This document shows, in pieces, positions 10,301 through 18,528 of a stretch of DNA of 64,000 bases. The position numbers and the translations under genes were made by a program. The DNA comes from Roseiconus nitratireducens. Lineage in GTDB: Bacteria; Planctomycetota; Planctomycetia; Pirellulales; Pirellulaceae. The notes under the pieces were generated by a model. The model saw only the letters and a program-made list of their open reading frames with translations, did not search any database and was not told where the DNA came from. The stretch's first letter is position 1; each line of letters opens with the position of its first letter. The stretch is from assembly GCF_008629675.1 (NCBI RefSeq), contig NZ_VWOX01000006.1, forward strand, positions 124,001-188,000, given 5' to 3'.

Positions 10301-13300
10301 GAAGTCACCCGGAGGGGAACGATAAGGTTCACCCTCTGCCTCGGGCGCGGAAAACAGGGAAACCGTGTTGTTGCCGTTAATGAGTAAAGCCGATCCGTCA
10401 ACGCTCTCGACGATCTCCTGCAGACCCGAAAGCGTCCAGCCTGCTCCGAACGGGCTGTTGATGCGATTGACGTGCGCAAGCGAGCGACCAAACGACTCGG
10501 TGGTTCCTATGAAAGGCCGAACGATCTGGTCCGGGTCTGCGAGTTGGCCAAGGCCGATGCTCAACGTGTAAGGAAGCTGTCCGGAAGGCCATTCCCTCAG
10601 GTCAAGCTGAATTGCACCATTGGCGTCGCCGGTCGTGGTTCTCCAGATTCCACGAACGGATTCTCGACTTGTTCCATCGGTGATCGTTACCGAGCCATAC
10701 ATCCCAGCGCGACCGCCCGTGGGGGCGTTGTCATAGCCAAACGGAACGATCGGGCGGGGATCCGCTTCGAGCGAGTCGTAGACGAGCGTCAGGCTACGAT
10801 TCGTCTCCTGAGATCGGTAGCCCACCAATCCATGCGTTTCGGTCACCGCACCCGTCAATAAGTTGACGGTCGACGTAAAAGGCTGGCATTGTCCTGGCGG
10901 CGAAGGAGAACCTGGCGGTGGTGTACCTGGTGGCGTTGCTCCGGGTGGCGTTGCTCCGGGTGGCGTTGCTCCGGGTGGCGTTGCTCCGGGTGGCGTTGTT
11001 CCGGGTGGCGTTGTTCCGGGTGGCGTTGTTCCGGGTGGCGTTGTTCCGGGTGGCGGCGTTGTACCTGGTGGTGGTCCTCCGCCGTTAGGTCCCTGTCCGT
11101 CAGGATTGCCAACGGGGCATCCATCGTCAGGGCCAGCCCCCGGATCCGGATCAGGACTCGGGGCTGGAGGTGGCGCAGTAAAGTGCCAACTACTATGTCG
11201 AATACCTCCCGTGATCGTTTCAATGTTCGCGCCATCAGAGCTTACAACCATCTCGCCGACGATCTCAAATTCGCCTGTCACCGGATTGATGGACCATAGG
11301 TTCATTTCCGTGCCTGGCGGCCAATCAGACCGATTGGGCAGTGTTAAGGGCGCCGGGGTCGCGAAAACCATTTCGCCTGGCTGAATGGTCACCACGGCAT
11401 CCGGGATCAGGTTCTCAGGAAGCGCTGCAGGGGTTAGGTCGGGTGGCACTTCGGTGATGCTGAGCACACCCTCAAAAGGGGTCCCCTGTTGGTTCATCAA
11501 ACTACTCGCCGCAACCGACACGGTGGCCGTTTCGCCGGGGGCAATTTCCTGGGTGACTGTGGTGTTGGCGGCTGGATCGATAGCCGTTCCACCCGCGACG
11601 TCCAACTTGGGCAGATAGATTGGCCGGTGGATAGTGTTCAAGGCGCCTGCGAAGACTTTGTGATCCAATACCAACGGCAGTTTCTCAGCGATGAACGGGT
11701 AGGTGTCATCGCCAAGGAACGTGTCGCCGCGAATACGCAGCGTGTCGCTGACCATCGGCCCGGAACCGAGGTCGAGCGTGAATCCACCATTGCTATTGGT
11801 CAGCCCCTGCACTGCTCCGAGTTCTACCAGCATCCCTTCCAGCGGTGAGCCATCAACATCGAGCACACGGCCCCTGACGCGAGTGGTGGTCAATGGGTCA
11901 GCCGTGACCGTGACACTGACCGTTTGCTGTGCCTGGAGCGCGCCGTCGCTTGCAACAACGGTGAATTCATAGGTGCCGATCTGGTCGGGGCTTGGAGCAA
12001 CGATCAACGTGCCTTCGGGACGCAACGTCGTCGTTGGCATCTTATCGGCAGGTCTCAAGCCAAACGTGACTGGATCGCCGTCGGGGTCCGTTGCGGCCAG
12101 CCCCACTGACACAACATCGCCCGGAATGATGCTGATGGATTCAATCGCGTCGAATGTTGGCGGTTCATTCGGTTGACCTACGAAGGCTGTCGCTTCGATG
12201 GGCATGCGTAGCAGATCAGGATTATCAAATCTGACTCGTACTGGTGCCGACAAACTGCCGGCTGCCAGTCCGCCGCGACCAATTTCATTCTTGAAGGTGA
12301 TGTACGGGTTGCTTTCACTATCGAAGCCGTTCACGTCTTCAAGCTGTACACCTTCGGGCAGATTGGTGAAGACAACTGCCACGTCGCGGCTTGAGATGTC
12401 TTGATCGCTGCGAAGAAGAAGATCGGCAGAATACTTGCCCGTGGAGGTGTCGAGCGTTGGGCTGCCTAGCACGATGTCGATATTTTCGTCTCGGCTCAGT
12501 TCGCCGAAGTTCACTCCGTCCCCTGGCGTGGTGCGTTGGACGTGTCGAGGAAATTGAGGCGGGGGCGTGCCTTCTGGGTCGACTACGTTTGCAACGTTAC
12601 TCACCTGCACAATGCTTCCATTGTCCTGGTCGGCACCGATCAATTGAAAGCGAAGCAAACCCTCACCTATCGGCAGTCGGCTCAAGTCGACTTCGACGCG
12701 TATTCCATTGAAGCGAACGAGACCGGGCGGATAATCTGACCGTCCTCGAGCATCCAGCACGAATAGCGGTGTCCCCGGCTCGCCCCCATCGAGCAGCGTT
12801 CGTGTCGGCTCGGCGGGATCGACCAGGTAGACAACAAACTGGTCATCCAGAATTGATTCAGCGTCGCTTGTATCGAATTGAGGTAGCACGTCGAAGCTTA
12901 GAGTCCGCTCGCCAACGGCCCCCACGTCAATCGGTACTCCTGTTTCAACGACGAAGCTGTCTCTCTCCGCCAGACGAAGTAGATCAGAAGTTCGAGCGCC
13001 CCATCCGGCGGTGATTTCGCTTCCAATCAAGAACGCATCCGAAACGTTGAAGTCAACTTGATGAATCGATGTGTTGCCGACAGCATCGGTCGCCTCGATA
13101 ACGACTCGGTGCGATCCTGGCGTGATATCTGCGGCGAGGGACTGGTCAAGTCGCCCCGCTGCATCGACTGTCAGTATCATCGGAGTCTGGTCGTCTAATC
13201 CCACCGTAACCGGTCCACCAGTATTGTCATCATCAATCGAACCGACGATTCTAGCTGTCGAGCTATGTTCGCCACCTTCGATCGGTGTCAATAGCGACAG

Positions 13301-13942
13301 GTTCGGAGCCGCGCGATCGACCGTCAATTCGAACGCGATACTGCTGTTGCCCGGGATCAACCTCACTTCAAAGCGATGAACGCCGTCCGGGAGTGGTCCG
13401 CCGAATAGTTCATCGATTTGCTCTTCTGAGATGGTTGTTTTTCCTTCGTCAAATTGGTGGGTAATGTCGACGGGCACTGACGATGCCGCACCGATTGCGA
13501 GTTCGACTGCCGAATTCCCTAACTCTCCAGCGCTCACATTCAACTTGAAAGCGTAATTGTTGGTGCGAAGGTCAAACGCGAGGCTGTCATCTCCGGCGGG
13601 TGCAGAATCGTTAACAAGTGTCGCAGCAATGATGGGTTGACCACTTCCCAAAGCATTGATGACCCGTAGTGCATCAAGCGGGGTCCCGTCACCGTCACCC
13701 GTCACATCGATGAAGTTTCCGACGTTGTCTGATGGGTCGGCGATGGCATCACCATCTACATCTCGCGCCAAAGCATTGATAACGCGCAAAGCGTCGAGCG
13801 GTGACACCGTTCCGTCCCGAGAAACGTCCAAGGGCTGGAGCGGGTTGGTGCCGAAAGGTGTCGAAGCCAAAAGATGCCGTTGCTCAAGTTGCTCGAACAA
13901 CGCGCGTCGTGCGCGCCGCGAGTAGTCAGGTCGGCGTTGCAT
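4331..13942 (-). CDS. Giant RHS/YD-repeat protein with dockerin, Ig-like and FG-GAP modules
   Basis: The 3203-residue surface protein opens with FEQLEQRHLLAS. Two dockerin repeats (DALRVINALA, about 40-100), Ig/cadherin-like modules to about 685, and a carboxypeptidase-regulatory-like fold (RVRGRVLDVDGSPLEGM, about 687-730) follow. A Pro/Gly/Thr linker lies near 965-1005. RHS/YD repeats (YDYDSEGRLT type) begin near 1030. From about 1480 to 2265 the shell is interrupted by FG-GAP/VCBS repeats (GDFNNDGDLDLLVV type), and YD repeats then resume to about 3000. The RHS core (RFQSREFDSETATYFFRARHYD, DPIGY, DPFGL) precedes a unique tip of about 143 residues. Order resembles a fused TcB-TcC cocoon. 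Function is unknown; a delivered toxin or adhesin are both possible. Confidence 0.85.
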   Translation of the reverse strand: MQRRPDYSRRARRALFEQLEQRHLLASTPFGTNPLQPLDVSRDGTVSPLDALRVINALARDVDGDAIADPSDNVGNFIDVTGDGDGTPLDALRVINALGSGQPIIAATLVNDSAPAGDDSLAFDLRTNNYAFKLNVSAGELGNSAVELAIGAASSVPVDITHQFDEGKTTISEEQIDELFGGPLPDGVHRFEVRLIPGNSSIAFELTVDRAAPNLSLLTPIEGGEHSSTARIVGSIDDDNTGGPVTVGLDDQTPMILTVDAAGRLDQSLAADITPGSHRVVIEATDAVGNTSIHQVDFNVSDAFLIGSEITAGWGARTSDLLRLAERDSFVVETGVPIDVGAVGERTLSFDVLPQFDTSDAESILDDQFVVYLVDPAEPTRTLLDGGEPGTPLFVLDARGRSDYPPGLVRFNGIRVEVDLSRLPIGEGLLRFQLIGADQDNGSIVQVSNVANVVDPEGTPPPQFPRHVQRTTPGDGVNFGELSRDENIDIVLGSPTLDTSTGKYSADLLLRSDQDISSRDVAVVFTNLPEGVQLEDVNGFDSESNPYITFKNEIGRGGLAAGSLSAPVRVRFDNPDLLRMPIEATAFVGQPNEPPTFDAIESISIIPGDVVSVGLAATDPDGDPVTFGLRPADKMPTTTLRPEGTLIVAPSPDQIGTYEFTVVASDGALQAQQTVSVTVTADPLTTTRVRGRVLDVDGSPLEGMLVELGAVQGLTNSNGGFTLDLGSGPMVSDTLRIRGDTFLGDDTYPFIAEKLPLVLDHKVFAGALNTIHRPIYLPKLDVAGGTAIDPAANTTVTQEIAPGETATVSVAASSLMNQQGTPFEGVLSITEVPPDLTPAALPENLIPDAVVTIQPGEMVFATPAPLTLPNRSDWPPGTEMNLWSINPVTGEFEIVGEMVVSSDGANIETITGGIRHSSWHFTAPPPAPSPDPDPGAGPDDGCPVGNPDGQGPNGGGPPPGTTPPPGTTPPGTTPPGTTPPGTTPPGATPPGATPPGATPPGATPPGTPPPGSPSPPGQCQPFTSTVNLLTGAVTETHGLVGYRSQETNRSLTLVYDSLEADPRPIVPFGYDNAPTGGRAGMYGSVTITDGTSRESVRGIWRTTTGDANGAIQLDLREWPSGQLPYTLSIGLGQLADPDQIVRPFIGTTESFGRSLAHVNRINSPFGAGWTLSGLQEIVESVDGSALLINGNNTVSLFSAPEAEGEPYRSPPGDFSTLTKNTSGHFVRTFPDQSVARFNAEHLIEEFEDRQGRISRYDYDSEGRLTVITDPVGLQTTIVYEAGRVTITDPASRVTELLLDDRGNLVRIIDPDQSSRQFEYDRNHLMVGEIDQRGNSESTFYDQYGRATQAIRKDGSVRRINPAQTQVAISQGESSYIDFRSLPPKFVPLNATVRTSVASQYVDANGNVEHADLNPVGLPTQVKDAVGNAVSVTYNDDNLPLKVTNGRGFATEFTYDEFGNLITAADTYGGLNGGAEFYDRVITGPSRSLPGDDRTLAAVGDINLDGKDDVVSAYSVGNLDMRINVYLGLGGGLFSEPRSFSTTGYTDHLELGDFNNDGDLDLLVVDAQIPTSKLQFFRGFGDGTFREESIITASYKIEHNLGLQLGDVNSDGNLDVVYRGENDNSGRTVLVSLLGDGSFGVAVASETELPRGSNADSRNSVQLADYDNDGDLDVAVALGGGGSNKVGDPRFSAGIALLKNDSQGVFEDVGTIDVGVIGEWTGSSDNPHGIPNLRFGDLNADGWTDIIAAGSSSRGIYTILNDGHGGFLNPVHTATPQQFQNLPLFPTSLELLDADQDGSLDVLVIAARVSTDGRYEGTGKRILTLFGNGDGTYGASQPSVDTFVRHYESALIGLAPLEVPGVVVSGVGREMAFEIVPIVPAGQSVSYIPPTTAIPDLVDSVITDLDQDGQLDLVSLELESYSYRDGTFAIEIWTQPLIDLNASRILVQRIESTVSGFLGSRLRLFVDDFDSDGNDDLIAAVEDNQIFALWSTETAGLFETAVPVHAAFDEVADPVDFDRDGDLDFVLYRQRPGQVMLLKNDGNGNFQSSVLRDYREEDLIYDIRDLAVGDFNGDAIQDIVTVYEIDDSEGRPVAQGYVDLLLGAGDGTLSPDTDPFQPYPTQQTVYWSVELANLDSDPDEELILSSAGIRTNTLRVWDWNQGERSGSPSFTYSVAPSDKRNVFGGEVEARDINWDGNLDLLIGRYGEIAYLLSDGQGNLSPITYLEVTQANGLTSVGLHVVDAIGDPQPDILFSYDGRLTILENFAYTVSGAPPETQYDPKFNLVESHIDELGRQTFYVRDEENGNLLHTIRVVGDRDPSLDEGDDVVSSYTYTASGMLASIIDPLDRVTEFDYDNLDRLVSTTYAVGTLDEATVRYAYDMSTVAGKAGLVTSMTDQRGYVTHYEYDTMNRLVRLIEPDLDGPGGPLASPTYRFDYDAAGNLTELTDAEDVTTAIAYDVLDRPVEITDPSGTVQQRYDRAGNLIAFIDQLGHTTEYLYDERDRLRRMIDADGGETRYEYDIDNNLTVLTDPVGNRTRFYYDGRNRLTREVDPLGNSIRYQYDAANNLIAKTDRNGRLTEYGYDDLYRLATETWIDEDQSTANMVEYAYDAAGRLLSVDDVFSSLAFVYDNQNRITEVDNAGTPFVPNVVIEYSYDAIGNVVSATDTIDGTLGATTEYVFDALNRNTRISQSGTDVTEKRADLAYNQLGQFTSIDRYSDLAGTQLVVGTAYSYDALNRLTDLRHTNSTGADVAFYELRFDAASRITAITDIDGRTDYSYDNRGQLIEADHADVDQPDESYVYDANGNRLSSHLHGSGYVTGPGNRLLSDGEFDYTYDYEGNMLRRTSIASGEIREFEWDHRNRLAAISDFAADGSPIQRIEFTYDAFGRRISKAVDQDPTDALDAVMTHFAYDREDVLLDFTDTDGSGPAEPQLVQRYLHGPGIDQIFAQADGDGNVQWLLTDQLSTVRDLVNKEGEFVNHIKYDSFGNITQQSFEGVNSRYRFQSREFDSETATYFFRARHYDSRTGRFVSKDPIGYRSGELNLHRFVGNSVTLLTDPFGLSPSIQDITYGDPVLDYSWSAFGSIGPFGVNAGPKGEFTGSVTVPIGGPANISVTSDGKIQPGIGFQCGLPVNTGIFSPPGIVAGINTTLNSGTAIDLGAYAQANGLIMSVGGEIRVTEGPGLNRIYEYLESWVAYVVSRGRFY
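10929..11048. repeat. 15-bp tandem repeat, 8 units, inside the RHS gene
   Basis: Eight consecutive 15-bp units are seen: four GGTGGCGTTGCTCCG, then four GGTGGCGTTGTTCCG, differing at one base. On the coding (minus) strand they encode a pentapeptide series alternating PPGAT and PPGTT, part of a longer Pro/Gly/Thr linker (TPPGTTPPG style) that ends at SPSPPGQCQP. The array sits exactly between the N-terminal modules and the YD shell. Copy number of perfect units like this commonly varies between strains. Confidence 0.95.
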
Positions 13943-14261
13943 AATAGTTGACTCAGGTCTTTACAGATGCGTGAAGGACGGCACCGCTTCATGAGTTGGG
14001 CGATGTATGTCACCAGTGCCTGGCGGGGTGCGGCGTTGAACCTGTTGTCGACAGCAGGCAATTGGACGGCAGGAATCGATAAACTCGAGACTCGAAGGTG
14101 ATTCGCATAATGCGTCTCCATGGTGACTTGGCCTGCTGGTACCATGAAGGACCGATCCCCGGCGTGCAGACCGTTCGCCGCGGGGTCTCCTCCGGCCGGT
14201 GAGAGGTTGCTGCCAGGCGTCAGCTCACCGGTCGGGTTTCTGTTCTGTGTTGGTCGTTTCG
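13943..14261. other. Intergenic stretch between RHS gene and kinase gene
   Basis: This 319-base gap lies between two minus-strand genes. A minus-strand frame runs open through it, but it overlaps both neighbours in the wrong frame and has no recognisable protein features, so I do not call a gene. It must hold any promoter of the RHS gene; no clear -35/-10 pair or strong ribosome-binding site precedes the ATG at 13942. Confidence 0.5.
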
Positions 14262-17200
14262 TCAGGAAGCCTCGACATTCGCGACGGTCGTTTTCTGATC
14301 GCTCTCCGACGACGATCCAAAGCGTGATCGAAACTCTTTCTCCGCCTCCTCGCGACACTGATCCGTCACACCGGACATGAACCACGTGTTGAGTACCGAA
14401 GCAGTATCCGCCGAATGATCGACTTCACGCAAACGTTGGGTCGCTTCATCACCAGCGGCCAGCGACTCTTTTGCCTTTTCACGCTGCCCAAGTCGGCAAT
14501 GCGTGATCGCCAGCAAGAAGTAGCCGTACGGAGCATCGATTGAAGTTTGCGCGTGAAGCTGGGTCGCTTCTCTTAAAAGGTCCTCTGCTTCCTGGTAGAG
14601 TCCAGCCCGGAGCATCATGGCGCCGAGAACTTGGATGAAAACCGGATTCCCAGGCTCTGTATTGACCAACGACCGTGCCTCTGCGATGGCGTCTTCGTAA
14701 TCAGCGATCGCCCCGGGAAGCAGGGTCAGGGTAAAAACATCAATATGTTTTGGGCTCAAGCCACTTTCTTTGCCCCACCGGGTAAGAATTCCTTTGCAAG
14801 ACTTTCGGTACGCCTCGTCTTCGCCCGCAAGCGCCTGCAATATCCGCAGAAACGCCCATCCATCGTCTCGGTTGACTTTGCCTTCGCCAAACTTCATTGC
14901 AATCGATAACGCGGAACGATAATCGCCGTTCTTTCCCGCAGCCATCGCAAGGAGTTGCCAAAGCCAGTGAGGCGTGTCGGGATGGTACAACTCGATTGCG
15001 CGGCTAGCTTCGGCGAAGGCTCGCTCGGGTTGGTGGAGATCCATGAGGGCAAGGGCGAGACGACCATGGGGGTGTGCCGCGTCTGGCTGGATCTCGATTG
15101 CTTTTTCAAAGTCGGGTACGGCACCTTCTGGTTGTTTTAGGTACGAGTGCTTGATTACACCGCGATAACCGAACAGTTCGGCGCTCGCTTGATATCCGTC
15201 CTCTTCGATCAAGTCTTTAAAAACGCTCAGTGCCCGCTCGGGCTCGCCGAGCACTCGACATAAATAATCCTTCAAACGGCTGAACTCCCCTTGATCACGA
15301 TGGTGCTCGATGATGCGATCAACGAGGCGGTCCGCCGCGTGTGAGAGCTCAGGAACTCCGATTGACCGAATCCGATCAGCGGTCGCTCGATCCATGAGGC
15401 CTTTATCCACTTCAGCTTTACCAGTTCGCCGATCGAGAAACTCGATGGCTCGCTGGTGTGTGTCAGCCTTTAAAAGTGCGTCACGGATTTTGGGCAGGTA
15501 CCAGAAGTCGTTCGGGTCGATATCGTACGCCAGTTCCCAGTCGTCGGCCGCATCCAGGTGTCGGCCTAGTTTCAGTTTCGCGGCTGCACGACCGGCAGGT
15601 GCAACGGCATGAAACGCGTTAACCTGAATGCTTTTCGAGAATATTTCGACAGCTCGTTCAAGCTCTCCCATTTCGTAGTAACATTCACCTAAGCGATTCA
15701 ACAGATGCATCTTGCCATCCGGCTGTGCTTGTTGATACTGCGTCGCCGCTTCGGAGAATTTTCCCTCCCAAAACAACGCAATGCCGAGACGCGTTGCTCG
15801 TTGATAGGGGTCATCGCTCAATTCGGCCGCATGCTTCATCGCTTCGACGGCTTGATCCGTCTCGCCCCCGTCTCGATGAATCCACGCAAGCGTATACCAA
15901 CCCGCTTGACTGTTTGAATCGATTTCAATAAGCCGCTTGGCGTGCTTCAAAGCCAGCGTGGGATTTCGCGACCAATAGTCGAATGCCATTCGATAGAATT
16001 CCGCAAGTTCTCGGTGAACAGCTTTGCTGTCCGGCGCGAGAGACTCGGCGTTCTTTAAATCCGCCAGCGCATCGGCGGACTTGTGGAGATTTCGACGGAC
16101 ACGGGCACGCAGCAGGAACAGCTGGTGGTCTCGGGCATCCCTTGCGATCAGTTGTGAGTAGAATTCTTCGGCAGATGTCAGCAGTTCTCCGCGAAAGTCA
16201 GCCAATTCGGGGTAGGCCAGCACTTTGTTATTGGCGACACGATCGATCAATTCTGTCACCGCATCGGTCGCGAGTTGGTAGTTTTCTTCTGAGATTTGCT
16301 GGGCCTGCGCCAGCTTGTCTTTCTCAAGCCGGAGCAGAACCTGTTGTTCTCTCAGTTTGCGCTGTTCGGTTTCCAGCAGGCGGTGTTTTTGATTCGCGAG
16401 GCTTTCCGATTTTTCTGCACGTAGTTGTGCCGATTTGGCTTGAAACGAATACCAGATGCTGAATCCTGTGCCTGCCACCATCGAAGCAACCACAAAGGAC
16501 GTGGCCAGCAATGCCACTCGGTGTCTCCGGATCAGCTTGCGGGTTCGATAAATCGTTGACGGTGGGCACGCCATTACTGGTTGGCCCGCCAAATGCCGAT
16601 CGATGTCGTCTGCCAATTCAGATGCCGATCCGTAACGGCGTTCGCGTTCTTTATCGATCGCCTTCATCACCACCCAATCCAAGTCACCTCGCAGCGTGTT
16701 GCGGAGCTTTCGCAAGTCGATGCGCGCGGGATCCGATTTCGTGGTCCGGTTTTGATTGCGAACTGTGCTCAAACGATCACTCGGTTTGGCAGGTTCGGTT
16801 TCACAAACGATCCGTTGAGCCTCGGCTAGCCCGATGTGCTTCAAATTCTGATCGTCGAACGGCTTGCAACCCGAAAGCAGTTCGTACAGCACGATCCCCA
16901 TCGAGTAGACGTCGGAACGTGTATCGACATCGACCGCCGGTGACTTAGCCTGCTCGGGGCTCATGTACATCGGAGTTCCAAGGATCTGTCCGGTTTGCGT
17001 GAAGATCGTCTGCTCGCTCAAGTCGCCTTCGAGGGCTTTCGCGATGCCGAAGTCAATGACTTTGACACAAGGTTTGCCGTCTTTGCGAGTCACCAACAGG
17101 TTCGATGGTTTGATGTCGCGATGAATGATTCCCTTCTGATGCGCGTGATGAACGGCGCGGCAAACCTCGACGAACAGCTCGAGACGTTCTTCGGTCGAAA

Positions 17201-17729
17201 GATTTCGTTGACAGGAAAACTTCGTGATTGGAACTCCGTCGACGAGTTCCATGACGAAGTACGGCCGTCCATTCTCGGCGACCCCCGCGTCCAGGACCCT
17301 CGCGATGTGGTCGTGGTCCATCATCGACAGAGCCTTTTGCTCAGCGCGAAACCGGTCCAGAACTTGCTTGGAATCCATCCCCGGCTTGATGAGCTTCAGT
17401 GCTACTTGGCGGCGAATCGGATGTTCTTGCTCCGCCCGATACACGACACCGAATCCGCCTTCGCCGAGCTGTTCTTGGATTTGATAGCCGCCGATCGTTC
17501 GGCCGCTTAGCTTTGGTGTCGCTGCGTCGCTGGTCAGATCAATCGGTCTTGGATCGGTTGCCAAGAAACGACCGGCCCGATCATGTGCCTCCAGCAGAGA
17601 GCGAACCTCATTCGCCATCTCGGGATCGGAGCCGTCCAACTGGCGTAGAAACCCATCCAGATCGCCTTCCGCTTGCCGGTCAAGCGCGGCGAAGAATAGA
17701 GTCTGGATGTGAGATTCGTGGACCTTCAT
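14262..17729 (-). CDS. Serine/threonine protein kinase with TPR repeats
   Basis: This is a 1155-residue membrane kinase. The N-terminal Hanks-type domain shows the glycine loop (LGEGGFGVVYRAEQ), VALKLIK, the catalytic HRDIKPSNLL, DFGIAKA and GTPMYMSPEQ. One membrane segment (VALLATSFVVASMVAGTGF) follows a linker, then a coiled region, then a long array of TPR-like repeats to the end. The ATG at 17729 is preferred over an in-frame GTG 15 bases upstream because of the GAAAG-containing leader. The ECF sigma gene ends 160 bases upstream on the same strand, giving a sigma-then-kinase pair. Such pairs are common in planctomycetes, where the kinase is thought to control the sigma factor. The extracytoplasmic TPR part is probably the sensor (inference). 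Confidence 0.9.
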   Translation of the reverse strand: MKVHESHIQTLFFAALDRQAEGDLDGFLRQLDGSDPEMANEVRSLLEAHDRAGRFLATDPRPIDLTSDAATPKLSGRTIGGYQIQEQLGEGGFGVVYRAEQEHPIRRQVALKLIKPGMDSKQVLDRFRAEQKALSMMDHDHIARVLDAGVAENGRPYFVMELVDGVPITKFSCQRNLSTEERLELFVEVCRAVHHAHQKGIIHRDIKPSNLLVTRKDGKPCVKVIDFGIAKALEGDLSEQTIFTQTGQILGTPMYMSPEQAKSPAVDVDTRSDVYSMGIVLYELLSGCKPFDDQNLKHIGLAEAQRIVCETEPAKPSDRLSTVRNQNRTTKSDPARIDLRKLRNTLRGDLDWVVMKAIDKERERRYGSASELADDIDRHLAGQPVMACPPSTIYRTRKLIRRHRVALLATSFVVASMVAGTGFSIWYSFQAKSAQLRAEKSESLANQKHRLLETEQRKLREQQVLLRLEKDKLAQAQQISEENYQLATDAVTELIDRVANNKVLAYPELADFRGELLTSAEEFYSQLIARDARDHQLFLLRARVRRNLHKSADALADLKNAESLAPDSKAVHRELAEFYRMAFDYWSRNPTLALKHAKRLIEIDSNSQAGWYTLAWIHRDGGETDQAVEAMKHAAELSDDPYQRATRLGIALFWEGKFSEAATQYQQAQPDGKMHLLNRLGECYYEMGELERAVEIFSKSIQVNAFHAVAPAGRAAAKLKLGRHLDAADDWELAYDIDPNDFWYLPKIRDALLKADTHQRAIEFLDRRTGKAEVDKGLMDRATADRIRSIGVPELSHAADRLVDRIIEHHRDQGEFSRLKDYLCRVLGEPERALSVFKDLIEEDGYQASAELFGYRGVIKHSYLKQPEGAVPDFEKAIEIQPDAAHPHGRLALALMDLHQPERAFAEASRAIELYHPDTPHWLWQLLAMAAGKNGDYRSALSIAMKFGEGKVNRDDGWAFLRILQALAGEDEAYRKSCKGILTRWGKESGLSPKHIDVFTLTLLPGAIADYEDAIAEARSLVNTEPGNPVFIQVLGAMMLRAGLYQEAEDLLREATQLHAQTSIDAPYGYFLLAITHCRLGQREKAKESLAAGDEATQRLREVDHSADTASVLNTWFMSGVTDQCREEAEKEFRSRFGSSSESDQKTTVANVEAS

Positions 17730-17889
17730 AACAACCGCTTTCACGATGAGAAGTACGTGTCACCAATAGATGCTCCGTCGGCCCCACAATCACGCCAGAA
17801 AACCTGCTATTTTTACGGTGGACGTCTACCCCGGCGAACGCAATGCCGCAGTGTCGATCCGAAAAATGTCGAGTTTGGACTCGCAAAAA

Positions 17890-18441
17890 TTACGCGAGTT
17901 CGCGGCAAAGCCAGGCGCGAGCGAATGCCCATTTCCGCTCCGCCGTCCGTTGTGGTATTCCAAGTGCGCTGGCCGCATCAAGCAGTGAGAACCCGCCGAA
18001 AAACCTCAGTTTCACGAGTTCTGCGCAGTCCGGAAACTGCTGAGCAAGTCGGTCAATCGCGTCATCGAGTGCGATCATTTCCTGGTCGGGGGTTTCGACC
18101 GCGACATCGATCACGTCAAGATTGACGGGCAGTCGGTCGCCGCCACGCTTGAGGCGTTTTCCGTTCCGCGCGCGGTCGATCAGAATCCGCCGCATCGCCT
18201 CGGCCGCAGCACAACAAAAATGGCGACTTCCTTCCCAATGTCGGCCATTGTTCGAGCCAATCAATCGCAGATATGCCTCGTGAACCAGCTCGGTCGGTTG
18301 CAACGTGTGATCAGCGCGTTCGCTCTGCATCTTCGCCGCCGCAAGACGACGCAGCTCGTCGTAGACCGCCGGAAGCAGCTGCTCAATCGCTCGCTGATCT
18401 CCCGTTTCGGCACGCTGAAGGATTTGAGTTACCTCGGACAT
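17890..18441 (-). CDS. ECF-family RNA polymerase sigma factor
   Basis: This is a 183-residue sigma factor of the extracytoplasmic-function group. The start MSEVTQILQRAETGD is typical; region 2 reads YDELRRLAAAKM then QPTELVHEAYLRL, and RRILIDRARNGKRLKRGG follows. Region 4 reads DCAELVKLRFFGGFSLLDAASALGI, the helix-turn-helix for the -35 element. The short regions 2 and 4 with no region 3 fit the planctomycete ECF type that pairs with Ser/Thr kinases. The frame stays open upstream to 18891, but the family starts at the ATG at 18441. No zinc-finger anti-sigma gene is adjacent; the kinase downstream is the likely partner. Confidence 0.88.
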   Translation of the reverse strand: MSEVTQILQRAETGDQRAIEQLLPAVYDELRRLAAAKMQSERADHTLQPTELVHEAYLRLIGSNNGRHWEGSRHFCCAAAEAMRRILIDRARNGKRLKRGGDRLPVNLDVIDVAVETPDQEMIALDDAIDRLAQQFPDCAELVKLRFFGGFSLLDAASALGIPQRTAERKWAFARAWLCRELA

Positions 18442-18504
18442 GCACAGGAGTATACTTTCCAGTTCCGGCGTCGTGTGGGCATTTGCGAGGCGCGAGCATG
18501 CCGG

Positions 18505-18528
18505 CTGATGGCGGCAGGCCGCCATCAG
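18505..18528. promoter_or_regulatory. Perfect 11-bp inverted repeat upstream of the ECF sigma gene
   Basis: CTGATGGCGGC and its exact complement GCCGCCATCAG are separated by two bases. The element lies 64-87 bases upstream of the sigma ATG. It could be an operator, a leader hairpin in the mRNA or a dispersed palindrome. No T-tract follows on the minus strand, which argues against a simple terminator. Confidence 0.6.

Noticed and set aside
10863..11384. Plus-strand Gly/Val/Pro frame over the repeats in the RHS gene
   Set aside because: It is the antisense of the Pro/Gly linker; the minus strand is the coding one.
13756..14385. Minus-strand frame of 209 codons between RHS and kinase genes
   Set aside because: Overlaps both real genes in another frame; no recognisable protein.
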